Both the position numbers and the translations under genes were made by a program. Positions 1-9,593 of a stretch of 33,680 nt of DNA are shown one piece after another (the first letter of the stretch is position 1; the number at the start of each line of letters is the position of its first letter). Origin of the DNA: Coriobacteriales bacterium. GTDB lineage: Bacteria > Actinomycetota > Coriobacteriia > Coriobacteriales > Atopobiaceae. Location: NCBI GenBank assembly GCA_030529665.1, contig JAUMWL010000012.1, positions 1 through 33,680 of the forward strand, given 5' to 3'. The notes beneath the pieces were generated by a model, which ran no database searches, was not told the DNA's origin, and was given only the letters and a program-made list of their open reading frames with translations.

Positions 1-2
1 CC

Positions 3-278
3 GACGAGCCCACTGGCGCGCTTGACTCAAAGAACTCCGCCATGCTGCTCGAGGTTCTGAAGCACATGAACGAGCACATGGGGGCAACCATCCTCATGGT
101 AACCCACGACGCCTTCGCCGCATCGTACTCCACGCGCACCGTGTTCCTGCGCGACGGGCGCCTGTTCAACGAGCTCGGCCGCGGAAACGCCAGCCACGCC
201 ACCGCCGCCCGCAGCGAGTACTACCAGCGCATCATGGAGGTCATGGCATTCCTAGGCGGTGATCTGGATGCTCGCTAG
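3..278 (+). CDS. ABC transporter ATP-binding protein, C-terminal fragment (BceA/MacB type)
   Basis: Only the last 91 residues of the nucleotide-binding subunit are in the window; the gene begins upstream. The visible part opens with the Walker B/D-loop stretch DEPTGALDSKNS, followed by the H-loop in MVTHDAFAASYS and the usual short C-terminal strand (VFLRDGRL). These identify an ABC ATPase of the lipoprotein-release/antimicrobial-peptide exporter group (LolD, MacB, BceA). It overlaps the start of the next gene, an FtsX-type permease, so the two would form one exporter or peptide-sensing complex at the membrane. In the Bce family such pairs remove peptide antibiotics and signal to a histidine kinase; no kinase is seen here. 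The substrate cannot be told from sequence. Confidence 0.93.
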   Translation, partial: DEPTGALDSKNSAMLLEVLKHMNEHMGATILMVTHDAFAASYSTRTVFLRDGRLFNELGRGNASHATAARSEYYQRIMEVMAFLGGDLDAR

Positions 279-2439
279 GCTGGCCTTTCGCAACGTGCGG
301 CGCGCAGGCCGCGACTACGCCATCTACTTCATCACCGTCGCGCTCGGCGTCGCCCTGTTTTATGCGTTCAACGCCGTTCGCAGCCAGTCGGTACTCTTTG
401 ACGCGCTCTCTGCCGACAGCGAACGCATGCTCACTCTTTTGTCCATGCTCATCGGGCTCTTCTCGGGCGTCGTGGTGTGCGTGCTGGGATTTCTGGTGGT
501 GTACGCCAATCGCTTCCTCATTCGACGTCGGCGTCGGGAGTTTGGCACGTATCTGCTGCTTGGCATGAGCGCCGGACGCGTGAGCCGCATCCTTTTGTGC
601 GAGACGGCGCTCGTTGGCCTCGCGTCGCTTGCGGCGGGTCTCGCGCTAGGCGTGGCCATATCGCAGGGCCTCTCGTTTGCCACAGCGGCGCTCATGGGCA
701 CCACCATGAGCAAGTACCGGTTCATCGTGTCGGGCGAGGCCATTGCGCTCACGGCGCTATGCTTTGCGGCCATCTTTGCCCTATCTGCGCTGGTAGACGT
801 ATTGTACATTCGCCGTTGCAAGCTGGTTGCCCTGCTCTCGGCACGCGAGGCAAACGAGCGCGGCGGCATAGCACACATGTCCGCGCGCATCGCAGGCTTC
901 GTGTTCTCGGTCGTCCTTCTTGCGCTCGCATACTGGCAGCTCGCCATCAACGGCATGCAAATGATAGATGCGCACTTCTGGGCGGCAACGGCGCTTATGC
1001 TGGCAGGCACGTTTTTGTTCTTCTGGAGCGTGGGCGGTGCCGTTATCTTTGCGCTCACCCACGCCAGCGGCATCTACCTCAAGGGCATTCGCATGTTTAC
1101 GGTGCGCCAGATTGCCAGCAAGGTGAACACCGCGTTCGTGAGCATGGGCGTGGTATGCGTGCTGCTCTTCTTTGCGCTCACGACGGCCTCCGTTGGCATG
1201 GGTTTGCTCGAGCTCTTTGCCGGAAACCTCCAGCAGACCACCCGCTACGACGCGACCATCGTTGCCTCTTCCACGTTCTTCGATAACACCGACCCCGAAT
1301 GGCAGGACGAGTTCACGCGCTACGACGGAAACATGGCCGCGTGCCTAGCAAGCCGCGCAAGCTCGTGGAGCACTGCCGTGCGCGAAAGCGCGCAGGTAGA
1401 CCTGTGGATTGCCAACGCCACGTTCCAGCAGATTCTGGAACAGATCCCAAACGCAGCTCGCATGCAGGACGCCGATACCCTTTCGCGCATTGGCCAGACT
1501 GAGGTAAAGGTCGTCTCCCAAAGCCAGTACAACGCCACCTGCTCGCTCATTGGCCAGAAAGGCGTCCGGCTGGCACGCGACGAGTTTGCGGTTGACAATA
1601 CCATCGTTGGCTTTGACGAGCTCGGTCGCGCCATGAGCAATAAGAACGTGGCGCTCGAAGTGGCAGGCACGGCGCTTCACGGCTACGGCGAGCTGCAGTG
1701 CGTCCCACTCGACACCTCCGCCATGAGCGACGTGGGACTCATAATTGTTGTTCCCAACGAGGTCGTGGACTCCTTGCGAAGCGCAGGCGCGTTTCCGTAC
1801 CTAAGCTACCTCAACGTTTCGTACCCAAGCGACCGCGCGCAGGGCGACGCAGACTTGGCGGCGACGCTGGCCGAAGCCTCTCCCCTGCCGGAGGGCTCCA
1901 CCCCACTCACAAACAGCATAGAGGACCAGTTCCATAAGGACGCCTGGCCGCTTTCAAACGTGTATACGGGACTCGCCATGACCGAGCAGGCGAGCGGTCT
2001 GCGCATGGTCATTACCTTCCTCGCGCTCTACATTGGCTTCACCATGCTCGTTGCCACCGCTGCGGTTCTTGCCATCCAGCAGCTATCCGAGACGACCGAC
2101 AGCTTGCAACGGTATCGCCGTCTTTCGGACCTTGGCTGCGACCTGTGCCAGATCTTTGGCTCGTTGCGCACCCAGACGGTGGTGTACTTCTGCGCCCCCA
2201 TCGCTTTGGCAGCATGCCACACCGCCTGCGCGGTGAACGTGATCTCGTCCACGCTCTTCATGGAGCTGGGCGTGGACCCGTCGGGACTCATTGGTGTGGC
2301 CGCTGGCTCCATCGCCGGAGTGTACGCGATCTACCTTGTCGCCACGTACCTGCTCTCAAAGAGCGTCGTCCGTAGCACAAAACCGTACGCGAGCGGCGGC
2401 TTCTATCGCGCGGGACGTGGGCGCGTTTGCTCGGATTGA
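268..2439 (+). CDS. FtsX-family ABC transporter permease (BceB-like)
   Basis: This is the membrane subunit that partners the preceding ATPase. It is 723 residues long, close to BceB-type permeases. Hydrophobic segments fit the 10-helix BceB plan: one near the N-terminus (YAIYFITVALGVALFYAF), a FtsX core around residues 50-300, a large soluble extracellular region at roughly 320-590, and a second FtsX core at the end. I prefer the ATG at 268 because AGGCGG at 254-259 sits 8 bases before it; a GTG at 259 is the alternative. It overlaps the ATPase gene by 11 bases, indicating translational coupling. Its stop codon lies inside the first unit of the 30-bp array (2426-2604), so the last few residues (RVCSD) are encoded by repeat DNA. 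Substrate unknown; a role in peptide resistance or sensing is inferred from the family. Confidence 0.88.
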   Translation: MLARLAFRNVRRAGRDYAIYFITVALGVALFYAFNAVRSQSVLFDALSADSERMLTLLSMLIGLFSGVVVCVLGFLVVYANRFLIRRRRREFGTYLLLGMSAGRVSRILLCETALVGLASLAAGLALGVAISQGLSFATAALMGTTMSKYRFIVSGEAIALTALCFAAIFALSALVDVLYIRRCKLVALLSAREANERGGIAHMSARIAGFVFSVVLLALAYWQLAINGMQMIDAHFWAATALMLAGTFLFFWSVGGAVIFALTHASGIYLKGIRMFTVRQIASKVNTAFVSMGVVCVLLFFALTTASVGMGLLELFAGNLQQTTRYDATIVASSTFFDNTDPEWQDEFTRYDGNMAACLASRASSWSTAVRESAQVDLWIANATFQQILEQIPNAARMQDADTLSRIGQTEVKVVSQSQYNATCSLIGQKGVRLARDEFAVDNTIVGFDELGRAMSNKNVALEVAGTALHGYGELQCVPLDTSAMSDVGLIIVVPNEVVDSLRSAGAFPYLSYLNVSYPSDRAQGDADLAATLAEASPLPEGSTPLTNSIEDQFHKDAWPLSNVYTGLAMTEQASGLRMVITFLALYIGFTMLVATAAVLAIQQLSETTDSLQRYRRLSDLGCDLCQIFGSLRTQTVVYFCAPIALAACHTACAVNVISSTLFMELGVDPSGLIGVAAGSIAGVYAIYLVATYLLSKSVVRSTKPYASGGFYRAGRGRVCSD

Positions 2440-2604
2440 GACCTGTGGCGCGGCGTTTGCTCGGATTGAGACCTGTGGCGCAACCGCAGCGTCACTGGTC
2501 CGCATCTCGGCAAACCGATTGCCACTGGCCTCAATCCCAGCAAACGCTGCGCCACAGTCCAAAAAGCCGGCAAACCGATTGCCACTGGTCTCAATCCCAG
2601 CAAA
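2426..2604. repeat. Six-unit 30-bp minisatellite, two direct and four inverted units
   Basis: Six contiguous 30-bp units can be read. Two are on the plus strand (2426-2455, 2456-2485) and four on the minus strand (2485-2514, 2515-2544, 2545-2574, 2575-2604). Every unit starts with TTTGC on its own strand and has a core close to GGATTGAGACC followed by WGTGGC. The inverted units alternate in two subtypes, so 60-bp duplication is visible: 2515-2544 and 2575-2604 differ at one position. The first unit contains the stop codon of the upstream permease gene. The direct and inverted halves could fold on each other in RNA. Function unknown. Confidence 0.85.
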
Positions 2605-2760
2605 TGCGTCCCCACCGACCCGCTGTTCATGGCCCCAACAGACCCACACGACGAAGGAACGCTTTCGTTCGTACGTCCCGTGCGAGCAGCCGGACTACCC
2701 ACGCTGGCACGCACCATCTGCTATCATGTGCGCCACATACCCGCGCGCGAAAGGACCCCC

Positions 2761-3396
2761 ATGGCATTTGACTTCAAGAAGGAATACCGCGACCTCTACC
2801 AGCCAAAGACAAAGCCGTCCATCGTGGAGGTGCCGCGCATGCGCTTTATCGCCGTCTCGGGCGAGGGCGACCCCAACGAGGAGGGCGGCGCGTACAGCCA
2901 GGCGCTCAACCTGCTGTACGGCATTGCCTACACGCTGAAGATGAGCTACAAGACAGACCACGTGATTGACGGCTTCTACCAGTACGTGGTGCCGCCGCTG
3001 GAAGGCTTTTGGTGGCAGCCAGGCGTGGCGGGCGTCGACTATACAAATAAGGCAGCCTTCCATTGGGACTCGGTCATCCGCCTGCCCGACTTCGTGACTG
3101 CGGACGACTTTGCCTGGGCAATCGAAACCGCTACGGCAAAGAAGAAGCTCGACTTCTCGCCCGTGCGCATGATCGAGCTCCACGAGGGCCTCTGCGCGCA
3201 GTGCATGCACGTCGGCCCCTACGACAGCGAACCCACAACGGTTGCGGCCATGCACGAGTTCGCCGCTGCACAGGGATTCGTGCCCGACTTCAACGACAAG
3301 CGCCGCCATCACGAGATCTACCTCTCCGACCCGCGCAAGGCCAGCCCAAGCAAGCTCAAAACCGTCGTGCGACACCCCATACGGAAAGCGGAATAA
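2761..3396 (+). CDS. GyrI-like small-molecule-binding domain protein
   Basis: The 211-residue product resembles stand-alone GyrI-like (SOUL/SHV-fold) proteins. The N-terminal part (KPSIVEVPRMRFIAVSGEG) and the later MIELHEGLCAQCMHVGPYDSEP stretch match the two halves of this fold, and the C-terminus HHEIYLSDPRK is typical of the family. These proteins bind hydrophobic or cationic small molecules, and some are effector domains without their DNA-binding partner. The start is the ATG preceded by GAAAGGA at about 2750; longer in-frame starts run into the repeat array and have no ribosome site. It is transcribed alone and converges on the PF06541-type gene, with a long hairpin between. Ligand unknown. 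Confidence 0.8.
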   Translation: MAFDFKKEYRDLYQPKTKPSIVEVPRMRFIAVSGEGDPNEEGGAYSQALNLLYGIAYTLKMSYKTDHVIDGFYQYVVPPLEGFWWQPGVAGVDYTNKAAFHWDSVIRLPDFVTADDFAWAIETATAKKKLDFSPVRMIELHEGLCAQCMHVGPYDSEPTTVAAMHEFAAAQGFVPDFNDKRRHHEIYLSDPRKASPSKLKTVVRHPIRKAE

Positions 3397-3407
3397 GCCC
3401 TCCGGAC

Positions 3408-3471
3408 GGACAGTGGGGACGGGGACGTTTGCCCCGCCTTTGCAGGACAAACGTCCCCGTCCCCACTGTCC
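3408..3471. terminator. Long hairpin (27-bp arms), dispersed palindrome copy 1, likely bidirectional terminator
   Basis: The arms 3408-3434 and 3445-3471 pair over 27 bases with one mismatch, around the loop CGCCTTTGCA. It lies between the convergent ends of the GyrI-like gene and the minus-strand membrane gene, as expected of a bidirectional terminator, although neither side has a strong T run. A nearly identical element with almost the same loop is at 9516-9579, so this is a repeat family rather than a chance hairpin. Confidence 0.75.
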
Positions 3472-3491
3472 GCGTCAACAAAAGGTATGTC

Positions 3492-5057
3492 TTACTCCGA
3501 CTCGGCCGCCTGGTCGTTCTGCGCCGCCTCTATGAGGGATTCTTCAAACGCATCAAGCTCGGAGTTAAGGGCATCAACGCGCTCTTGGAGCTTTTGCTTC
3601 TCTTCTTCGGTAAGATGCGAGGAATCAGCAAGCTGCTTCTCGATGTCCTCGATGTCGGCCCTCGCAGCTGCGTAGTTAGCTGCAAGAACCACCGCTTCCA
3701 CCGTCTCTTCTCGCTGTTCTTGCTGCTGGCTGTTCTCTCCCAGATCGATGCCATCCGGAGGACTGATGGCGTAGAGTGAGAACAGAATGCCGCCCGCCAC
3801 CGCAACAATTATACAGACGATGTTCATGGTTGCGGGACGAATGCGCGCAATAGCGCGCTCCAGCATGGGGTACACCCACCACGCAATGACGGAGGAGGCA
3901 ATGCCAAAGCCTATGGCGTTTTGCAGGCAGACCTGTCCCATAAAGTTAAACGGGAGATCGGAGTAGTTCCAGTTTTGCAGGTTGGCGTTAAACATAAGGC
4001 CGCCACAGAACTCGATGAGCGTGCAGGTTGCCATGTTGAGCAAAAAGCTCACCACATAGGCCATCCAGCGCTTGTCGAACTTCTTCTTCATAAACGTAAA
4101 GAGCGGGTACAGAATGACCGCAATCAGCACCACGGCGGTTCCGTGCATGGGATACGGATAGAACCAGTCGCGCCACAGCATGGTGTTGCTTGGGTCATAG
4201 TCGCCCTGAACAATGCCCAGGCGAATGAGCTGGCAAAACGCCGCCTCCATCCAATGACCCAGCACCGAGAAGACCATGAAGTAGATGATGAGGTTGCGGT
4301 AGAACGGCCATCCACGACGGTCGATCACAAAATCGTCGTCGTCCAGAGCGCCCTTGTCGGAAGACAGGTCGTTTACCAACGTTACGCGCACCCTGTCCGA
4401 GGTGCAGAAATACACGATGAGGAAGATGTAGAATATGCTTGCGGTCAAAAGACCCAAGATGCTAAAGGTGCCAGACACCAAGTCCGTTACGGCGTTAATA
4501 ACAATGCCGAGCGCCGCCATGCCAATGACCAGCGGTTTGGCAAGCTTGTAGCGATTGACAAAGAAATAGAACGCCACAGCCTCCAGGACAACCATGATCC
4601 AGTCGGTTATGTTTGCCGAACTGTATGCAATGGTGTCGCGCGAGGTAAGAATCAGTCCTAGCAGCGTTAGTGCAATGTTTAGCAAAAAGCCAACCTGAAC
4701 CACGCGCAAAAAGCCCAGGGAGTTGGGATCGCTAAACTTGATGGCCTCGTACGCCCGCTTTGCAGACTTGGTTGCAGCCTTGTGGTCCTTCTTTGCCTTG
4801 CCGCGAGCCTCGCGCTCTCGCTCTCGTGCGGTCTTTGCCTTGTCGCGGTTACCCATGTTTGCCGCAATGATGGCCAGTTTTGCCGCCTCGTCCACCTCCT
4901 CGTCCGACTCCATGGCGATGCCAACCATTGCCACGGCTTCTGCCGCGTCTAGCTGGGCGCTGCGTGTTATGGTGGCCCGGTCCACCTTTCCGGTGGAGAA
5001 TGCCCTATCCACCGCCCTTTGGGCATTCTTTATGTCCTTCTGTTTTTGGTCTTTCAC
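3492..5057 (-). CDS. PF06541-type membrane protein with N- and C-terminal coiled coils
   Basis: 521 residues. Residues 1-110 are soluble and rich in Lys, Glu and Ala, with a very charged stretch (KAKTAREREREARGKAKKD). Residues about 120-420 hold some eight membrane helices. The segment NWNYSDLPFNFMGQVC is the hallmark of the family annotated as putative ABC-transporter type IV (PF06541, CmpB). The last 80 residues form a Glu/Gln-rich coiled coil (EEEKQKLQERVDALNSELD). The start is a GTG with AGGGGTG upstream. Known PF06541 proteins are often much shorter, so the flanking soluble and coiled-coil ends are noteworthy. The gene stands alone and is divergent from the PAS/GGDEF/EAL gene. No ATPase partner is adjacent, and transport is not proven for the family. 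Confidence 0.8.
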   Translation of the reverse strand: MKDQKQKDIKNAQRAVDRAFSTGKVDRATITRSAQLDAAEAVAMVGIAMESDEEVDEAAKLAIIAANMGNRDKAKTAREREREARGKAKKDHKAATKSAKRAYEAIKFSDPNSLGFLRVVQVGFLLNIALTLLGLILTSRDTIAYSSANITDWIMVVLEAVAFYFFVNRYKLAKPLVIGMAALGIVINAVTDLVSGTFSILGLLTASIFYIFLIVYFCTSDRVRVTLVNDLSSDKGALDDDDFVIDRRGWPFYRNLIIYFMVFSVLGHWMEAAFCQLIRLGIVQGDYDPSNTMLWRDWFYPYPMHGTAVVLIAVILYPLFTFMKKKFDKRWMAYVVSFLLNMATCTLIEFCGGLMFNANLQNWNYSDLPFNFMGQVCLQNAIGFGIASSVIAWWVYPMLERAIARIRPATMNIVCIIVAVAGGILFSLYAISPPDGIDLGENSQQQEQREETVEAVVLAANYAAARADIEDIEKQLADSSHLTEEEKQKLQERVDALNSELDAFEESLIEAAQNDQAAESE

Positions 5058-5096
5058 GATTCACCCCTATCCGTTTTTCGTAAATACATGCCACGT

Positions 5097-5132
5097 ATCA
5101 TATTAACCCCATTTGTCCCGCATGGGTCCCAT
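5097..5132 (-). promoter_or_regulatory. Possible -10 box and small palindrome in the divergent intergenic region
   Basis: On the minus strand TATGAT (5102-5097) is a good -10 candidate for the membrane-protein gene starting at 5057. The perfect 11-bp palindrome ATGGGTCCCAT (5122-5132) lies just upstream and could be an operator. No convincing -35 box was found at 17 bases. Nothing else was recognised in 5058-5284, which is AT-rich compared with its neighbours. Confidence 0.3.
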
Positions 5133-5284
5133 CTTTGTTTGGATAAAACCCACGAAATACGCCGCAGACCCATTACCACAAGAAGCTCGCGCACAAAGAT
5201 GTCACAAAGATGCCAACGAGTTTGCTTTTTATGAGTCGCATATACCAAAAGTTATGAGAAACTGGAAGTGCGGAGGTGACAGTC

Positions 5285-7444
5285 ATGAAGAAACACCGGT
5301 TCAGCGACGCAGAGCTCTTGGTTATGGAGCGCTCCTGCATCCCCTTTGCCATATGCCAGCTCGTAGACAACCGCGTGGTTGTGCTGGTCGTCTCGGACGG
5401 CCTTTGCGAGCTGTTTGGTCTTGATCGCAAAGAGGCGGAAAGTCTCATGGATCGCGACAGAAGCAAAAACACGCATCCCGACGACGTGGCGCGCATTTCT
5501 GAAGCCATCCTCCGCTTTGTCTTTCACGACGAGCCCTATGACGTCGTCTATCGCATTCGGATCGACGGAAAGTACCGCATCATCCACGCGCACGGAAAGC
5601 ACACCCTCACCAACACAGGCGACAGAATCGCCACCATATGGTACACCGACGAAGGTCCGTACCTGTCATCCACAGGCGAAGGCGAGTACAAGCTCAACGA
5701 GTCCCTAAGCAGGGCGCTGCACGAGGAGAGCCTTTATCAGCAAAGCAACTACGATCACCTTACGGGCCTGCCTCGCATGACGTATTTCTTTGAGCTCGCG
5801 GAGGACGGCCGGATTCGGCTCCTTGCAGAGGGCAAGAGCCCGGCCCTGTTGTTCTTTAACCTCAGCGGCATGAAGTTCTTCAACAAGAAGCACGGCTTTG
5901 CGGAAGGCGACAAGCTCATCTACTCCGTTGCCCGAGTTCTTGCATCGCACTTTGGCCTCGAGTGCTGCAGCCGCCTGGGACAAGACCATTTTGCCGTCTA
6001 CACCGACGTCGCAGGCGTGGAAGACAAGCTCCGGCGGATCTTTGCCGAGTGCCGGGACATCAACGATGGCAAGAGCCTGCCCATACACGTGGGCATCTAC
6101 CTCAACAGCACCCAGACCATCGACGTTGGCACCGCGTGTGACCGTGCCAAGTACGCCTGCAACCTCAATCCCGAAGCGTTTGTATCGAGCTATCGTTACT
6201 TTGACAGCAAGATGCTCGCTCAGACCGAGCTGCAGCAATACATTGTTGATCATCTGGACCAGGCCATCAAGGAGGGCTGGATTCAGGTGTACTACCAGGC
6301 CATCGTGCGCGCCGCAAACAGCCGCGTGAGCGACGAGGAGGCGCTCGCCCGCTGGGTCGATCCCGAGCTCGGCCTGCTCTCCCCCGCCGACTTTATCCCT
6401 ATCCTCGAAAGCGCCAAGCTCATCTACAAGCTTGACCTGCACGTACTTGACCAGGTCTTGCAAAAGATGAAGCGTCAGGCCGATGCCGAGCTCTATGTGG
6501 TACCACAATCGATCAACCTCTCCCGTACCGACTTTGACCAAGAGGGCTTTGTGGACGAGGTATGTCGACGCGTGGACGCCATGGGAATCGACCGCGGCAA
6601 GCTCACCATCGAGATTACCGAGAGCGTGGTGGGAAGCGACTTCATCTTTATGAAAGAGCAGATCGAGCGCTTTTGCAATATGGGGTTTAAGGTATGGATG
6701 GACGACTTTGGAAGCGGATATTCCTCGCTCGACGTTCTCCAAAACATCCGCTTTAACCTTATTAAGCTCGACATGCGCTTTTTGCAGCGTTTTGAGAAGG
6801 GCGGCGAAAGCAAGATCATCCTTACCGAGCTCGTGCGCATGGCGATGGGCCTTGGTATAGACACCGTGGCGGAGGGCGTGGAGACGCAGGAGCAGGTTGA
6901 CTTCCTGCGCGAGATTGGTTGCAGCAAGCTGCAGGGATACTACTTCACCAAGCCGGTTCCCATGGATACGATCATCGAACGCAAGCGCAAAGGCACCCTC
7001 ATTGGGTTTGAGAACCCGGACGAGGCAGACTATTATGCGACGATCGGCCGCATCAACCTCTATGACTCCGCCGCGATACGGAACAAGGACTATCGCACCT
7101 ATCGTCGCTACTTCGACGCGATCCCCATGGCCATCCTTGAGTCAGACGGACAGCAACTGCATGTGGCCCGTTCCAACACGACCTACCGCGAGTACATGGA
7201 GCGCGTCTTTGGCGTAATCATCGAGGGACACGACGTTCGTCTGCCCGAGCGCGAGGGACGCGCGGTCTCGCTGTTCATCGACGCCGTGTTCCAATGCGGC
7301 AAGGACGGCAAGCCCGCCGCCCTGGACGAAGAGACCGGCAAAGGCGAGGTGAGTCACGCCCTCATCAACCGAGTTGCGGTGAACCCCGTAACGGGTACGG
7401 CAGCAATACTCGTGGCCGTCTTTGCGGTGATCCACCAGGCGTGA
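5285..7444 (+). CDS. PAS-GGDEF(degenerate)-EAL c-di-GMP phosphodiesterase
   Basis: 719 residues. A PAS-like domain (about 20-107) is followed by a GGDEF-fold domain (about 150-280), an EAL domain (about 315-555) and a further PAS-like tail (about 600-715). The GGDEF signature is GQDHF, and the metal-binding Asp of the first motif is replaced (FNLSGMKFFN), so cyclase activity is unlikely. The EAL domain keeps EALARW, the Asn in SINLS, EITES, DDFGSGYSS, the Lys in LIKLDM, AEGVET and LQGYYFTKP, so it should hydrolyse c-di-GMP. There is no membrane segment, so it is cytoplasmic. The ATG at 5285 is chosen because CGGAGG (5271-5276) lies 8 bases upstream; a GTG at 5276 is too close to it. A terminator follows directly. 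Confidence 0.9.
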   Translation: MKKHRFSDAELLVMERSCIPFAICQLVDNRVVVLVVSDGLCELFGLDRKEAESLMDRDRSKNTHPDDVARISEAILRFVFHDEPYDVVYRIRIDGKYRIIHAHGKHTLTNTGDRIATIWYTDEGPYLSSTGEGEYKLNESLSRALHEESLYQQSNYDHLTGLPRMTYFFELAEDGRIRLLAEGKSPALLFFNLSGMKFFNKKHGFAEGDKLIYSVARVLASHFGLECCSRLGQDHFAVYTDVAGVEDKLRRIFAECRDINDGKSLPIHVGIYLNSTQTIDVGTACDRAKYACNLNPEAFVSSYRYFDSKMLAQTELQQYIVDHLDQAIKEGWIQVYYQAIVRAANSRVSDEEALARWVDPELGLLSPADFIPILESAKLIYKLDLHVLDQVLQKMKRQADAELYVVPQSINLSRTDFDQEGFVDEVCRRVDAMGIDRGKLTIEITESVVGSDFIFMKEQIERFCNMGFKVWMDDFGSGYSSLDVLQNIRFNLIKLDMRFLQRFEKGGESKIILTELVRMAMGLGIDTVAEGVETQEQVDFLREIGCSKLQGYYFTKPVPMDTIIERKRKGTLIGFENPDEADYYATIGRINLYDSAAIRNKDYRTYRRYFDAIPMAILESDGQQLHVARSNTTYREYMERVFGVIIEGHDVRLPEREGRAVSLFIDAVFQCGKDGKPAALDEETGKGEVSHALINRVAVNPVTGTAAILVAVFAVIHQA

Positions 7445-7461
7445 TCACCACGTGGCGGATT

Positions 7462-7492
7462 GGGGCTGGCGGATTGGAGCCAGACCCCTTTT
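7462..7492 (+). terminator. Rho-independent terminator after the EAL gene
   Basis: GGGGCTGGC (7462-7470) pairs with GCCAGACCCC (7479-7488) with one bulge and is followed by TTTT. It lies 18 bases after the stop codon of the PAS/GGDEF/EAL gene. Confidence 0.75.
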
Positions 7493-7512
7493 GCCACATG
7501 TGAGCAGACCGA

Positions 7513-7549
7513 CAATGGGGACACACCTCAAAGAGGTATGTCCCCATTG
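7513..7549. terminator. Hairpin before the GH1 stop codon, possible terminator
   Basis: CAATGGGGACACACCTC (7513-7529) pairs with GAGGTATGTCCCCATTG (7533-7549), 16 of 17 positions, with a three-base loop. It lies 24 bases past the 3' end of the minus-strand GH1 gene. It contains the TGGGGAC core of the larger palindromes at 3408 and 9516 and may be a short relative. Confidence 0.6.
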
Positions 7550-7573
7550 CTCAGTCACTTGCTCGTATAAGGC

Positions 7574-9217
<1,644 letters not shown>

Positions 9218-9242
9218 TTACGTGGATTTGCCTTCCAGAAAT

Positions 9243-9398
9243 AGTGGTAAATTCCGATATCAATTTTGAAAAAACACCAGATGTTGTGTCCATTCGATTT
9301 CTTAATTTACCACTGTATAAAATACATAGTGGTAAATTGCGATACTTGGCTTAACAAAACACCAGATAAAAATTTAATTAAATTCTATTTTTACCACT
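9243..9398. repeat. Two copies of an AT-rich 72-bp element bounded by AGTGGTAAA/TTTACCACT
   Basis: Copy 1 spans 9243-9314 and copy 2 spans 9328-9398. Each begins with AGTGGTAAATT, has CGATA a few bases later, has AAAACACCAGAT exactly 28 bases from its start, and ends with TTTACCACT, the inverse of its beginning. The period is 85 bp. The facing ends 9306-9314 and 9328-9336 also make an inverted repeat across a 13-base gap. The stretch is much richer in A+T than the flanking genes. It lies between the divergent GH1 gene and the secreted cellulase, so paired regulator sites are possible; a mobile-element remnant is the alternative. Confidence 0.7.
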
Positions 9399-9515
9399 AT
9401 TTTTGCTTGGCAGGCCTTTGGGTTAAGAGAACCACCGCGGCTTGCCCCGCTTTTTGCGTCTTTCGCCCCGTTGCGAGCACGGATTGAACCCGCTTGGCAC
9501 CATCGAACAGTTTTG

Positions 9516-9579
9516 GGACAATGGGGACGGAGACGTTTGTCCCGGCTTTGCAGGACAAACGTCCCCGTCCCCATTGTCC
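9516..9579. repeat. Long hairpin (27-bp arms), dispersed palindrome copy 2, in the cellulase leader
   Basis: The arms 9516-9542 and 9553-9579 pair with one mismatch around the loop CGGCTTTGCA, nine of ten loop bases being shared with the copy at 3408-3471. It ends only three bases before the ribosome site (GGAGAG) of the cellulase gene. If the promoter is upstream, the hairpin would be in the 5' leader. The preceding part, 9399-9515, holds a weak imperfect stem (GGCAGGCC with GGCTTGCC, 9410-9447) and no recognisable gene. Confidence 0.75.
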
Positions 9580-9593
9580 TAACGGAGAGTGAC

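Noticed and set aside
2356-2649. Minus-strand frame encoding decapeptide repeats over the 30-bp array
   Set aside because: It has a GTG start without a ribosome site and is explained by a repeat length divisible by three.
9437-9455. Rho-independent terminator (GCGG/CCGC then TTTTT) upstream of the cellulase
   Set aside because: Only a four-base-pair stem; too weak to list as a terminator.
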